Below, piece after piece: positions 11,588 to 12,330 of a stretch of 12,330 bases of DNA. Each line of letters starts with the position of its first letter. Position 1 is the stretch's first letter. Origin of the DNA: Caldifarciminota bacterium (lineage in GTDB: Bacteria; Hydrothermota; Hydrothermia; LBFQ01; DSFT01). The stretch is taken from assembly GCA_015494735.1 (NCBI GenBank), contig WGAQ01000010.1, forward strand, positions 1 to 12,330, written 5' to 3'. The notes below the pieces were generated by a model. That model saw nothing but the letters and a program-made list of their open reading frames with translations. It was not told where the DNA came from and did not search any database. Position numbers and translations under genes: made by a program.

Positions 11588-12330
11588 TTATCCGGCCAGG
11601 ATGATGTCCAGATAGAGCATCAGGACCAGTCCCAGTATCAGGCCGAAGGTGGCCAGTCTCTCGTGCCCCGTTCTGTGGGTTTCGGGAACTATTTCGTCGC
11701 TTATCACGTATATCATGGCCCCTGCGGCGAATCCCATGGCATAGGGAAGGAGGGGTTTCATCACATAGACCGCCCAGGCTCCAAGGAGGGCAAGGGGAAT
11801 CTCCACCAGTCCCGCCCTTATCCCCACCCACGCAGCATAGAACCTCCTTCCGAAACCGGCGTTGATTGCAGCGAGCGATACAGCCAGACCCTCCGGTATA
11901 TTCTGGAGACCTATGGCAATCATCAGGGGGACGGCCTTGCTCAAATCACCGCTCCCGAATCCCACTCCCACAGCCAGACCCTCCGGCATATTGTGGATGG
12001 TGATGGCCAGTATAAAGAGCCATACGCTTCTTATCCTCTTCAGAAGCCCTTCGTCCTTTATACCCTCCGTCCCGATGATGAAATGCATGTGGGGTATGAG
12101 GTGGTCCAGGAGGTCAATGAATACTGCTCCCAGAAGAATGCCTATGAGGACGGGGTAAACTCCCCCTATCTCTATTCCAGGCAGAATCAAACTGGTGAAA
12201 CTGGCAGCCAGCATGACTCCTGCGGCGAATCCGAGGGATGCATCCATGAACTTCTGGGGAACTCTCCCTATTATCAGAACTATCATGGCACCCAGAGTGT
12301 TCAGAAGGGCTATGAAGAATCCGCCCACCA
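11588..12330 (-). CDS. ZIP-family divalent metal transporter (5' partial)
   Basis: At least 246 residues are visible and the gene reaches the right edge; a GTG at 12328 could be read as a start, but the family normally has a little more N-terminal sequence, so the true start is probably outside. Numbering from that GTG, TM2 carries LGFAAGVMLAASFTSLILP (32-50), then a short loop with LLDHLIPHMHF (73-83). TM4 has HNMPEGLAVGVG (112-123) and TM5 has QNIPEGLAVSL (142-152), the paired H/Q-N-x-P-E-G metal-site motifs of GufA/ZupT-type ZIPs. TM6 has a Glu in AGLVEIPLALLG. The protein would import Zn2+ or related metals across the inner membrane. It faces the tRNA-Gln gene across a 100-bp gap holding the GC hairpin. 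Confidence 0.92.
   Translation of the reverse strand, partial: VGGFFIALLNTLGAMIVLIIGRVPQKFMDASLGFAAGVMLAASFTSLILPGIEIGGVYPVLIGILLGAVFIDLLDHLIPHMHFIIGTEGIKDEGLLKRIRSVWLFILAITIHNMPEGLAVGVGFGSGDLSKAVPLMIAIGLQNIPEGLAVSLAAINAGFGRRFYAAWVGIRAGLVEIPLALLGAWAVYVMKPLLPYAMGFAAGAMIYVISDEIVPETHRTGHERLATFGLILGLVLMLYLDIILAG

Overview
The window comes from a bacterial chromosome. It carries a one-piece tmRNA, IF-1, zinc-type L31, an FtsW-type SEDS protein and a GmhB-like phosphatase. A secreted M1 peptidase ending in a type IX secretion (T9SS)-type sorting domain, together with the GmhB-like protein (LPS heptose route), suggests a Gram-negative, LPS-bearing member of the FCB/WOR-3/Hydrothermae kind of lineage. 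That placement is inference. I see no transposase, integrase, phage gene or CRISPR array, so this reads as core housekeeping and envelope DNA.

Layout. Positions 1-195 hold the 3' end of a CCG-type Fe-S oxidoreductase subunit. It converges on a minus-strand M1 peptidase (226-2166) with a GC hairpin between them. A 33-bp divergent promoter separates the peptidase from a GlmU-like uridyltransferase that lacks its acetyltransferase half (2200-3177). An unexplained 424-bp gap follows. The first operon (3602-5314) is rpmE, a SPOR lipoprotein, rdgB and a gmhB-like HAD phosphatase. The second (5327-8979) is a band-7 protein, ftsW, a lipoprotein and a compact GH1 glycosidase, joined by 4-nt overlaps or a 1-nt gap. 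A tandem UspA gene follows (8987-9808), then a 202-bp gap, a Roadblock/LC7-like gene with infA (10011-10852), ssrA (tmRNA, 10915-11269), a 38-codon small ORF, tRNA-Gln(CTG), a GC hairpin, and a convergent ZIP metal transporter running off the right edge.

The most striking pattern is regulatory. Each of the six first genes of a transcription unit has a TANNNT box (TATAAT, TAAAAT or TAAACT) ending only 6-9 nt before its ATG. An exact 10-mer, CTTTAAAATT, makes up this box at rpmE, the band-7 gene and the Roadblock gene, and it also lies upstream of ssrA. If these are -10 elements, transcription starts at or within a few nt of the start codon, so these mRNAs are leaderless. Clear Shine-Dalgarno sequences occur instead before some internal or short genes (the 7307 lipoprotein, infA, the small ORF). 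Two of the boxes contain the stop codon of the gene upstream.

Functionally, the middle 5 kb mixes nucleotide-pool sanitation (RdgB), envelope biogenesis (FtsW, SPOR, GmhB-like, lipoproteins, band-7) and sugar metabolism (GH1, GlmU-like). The right third concerns translation (infA, ssrA, tRNA-Gln).
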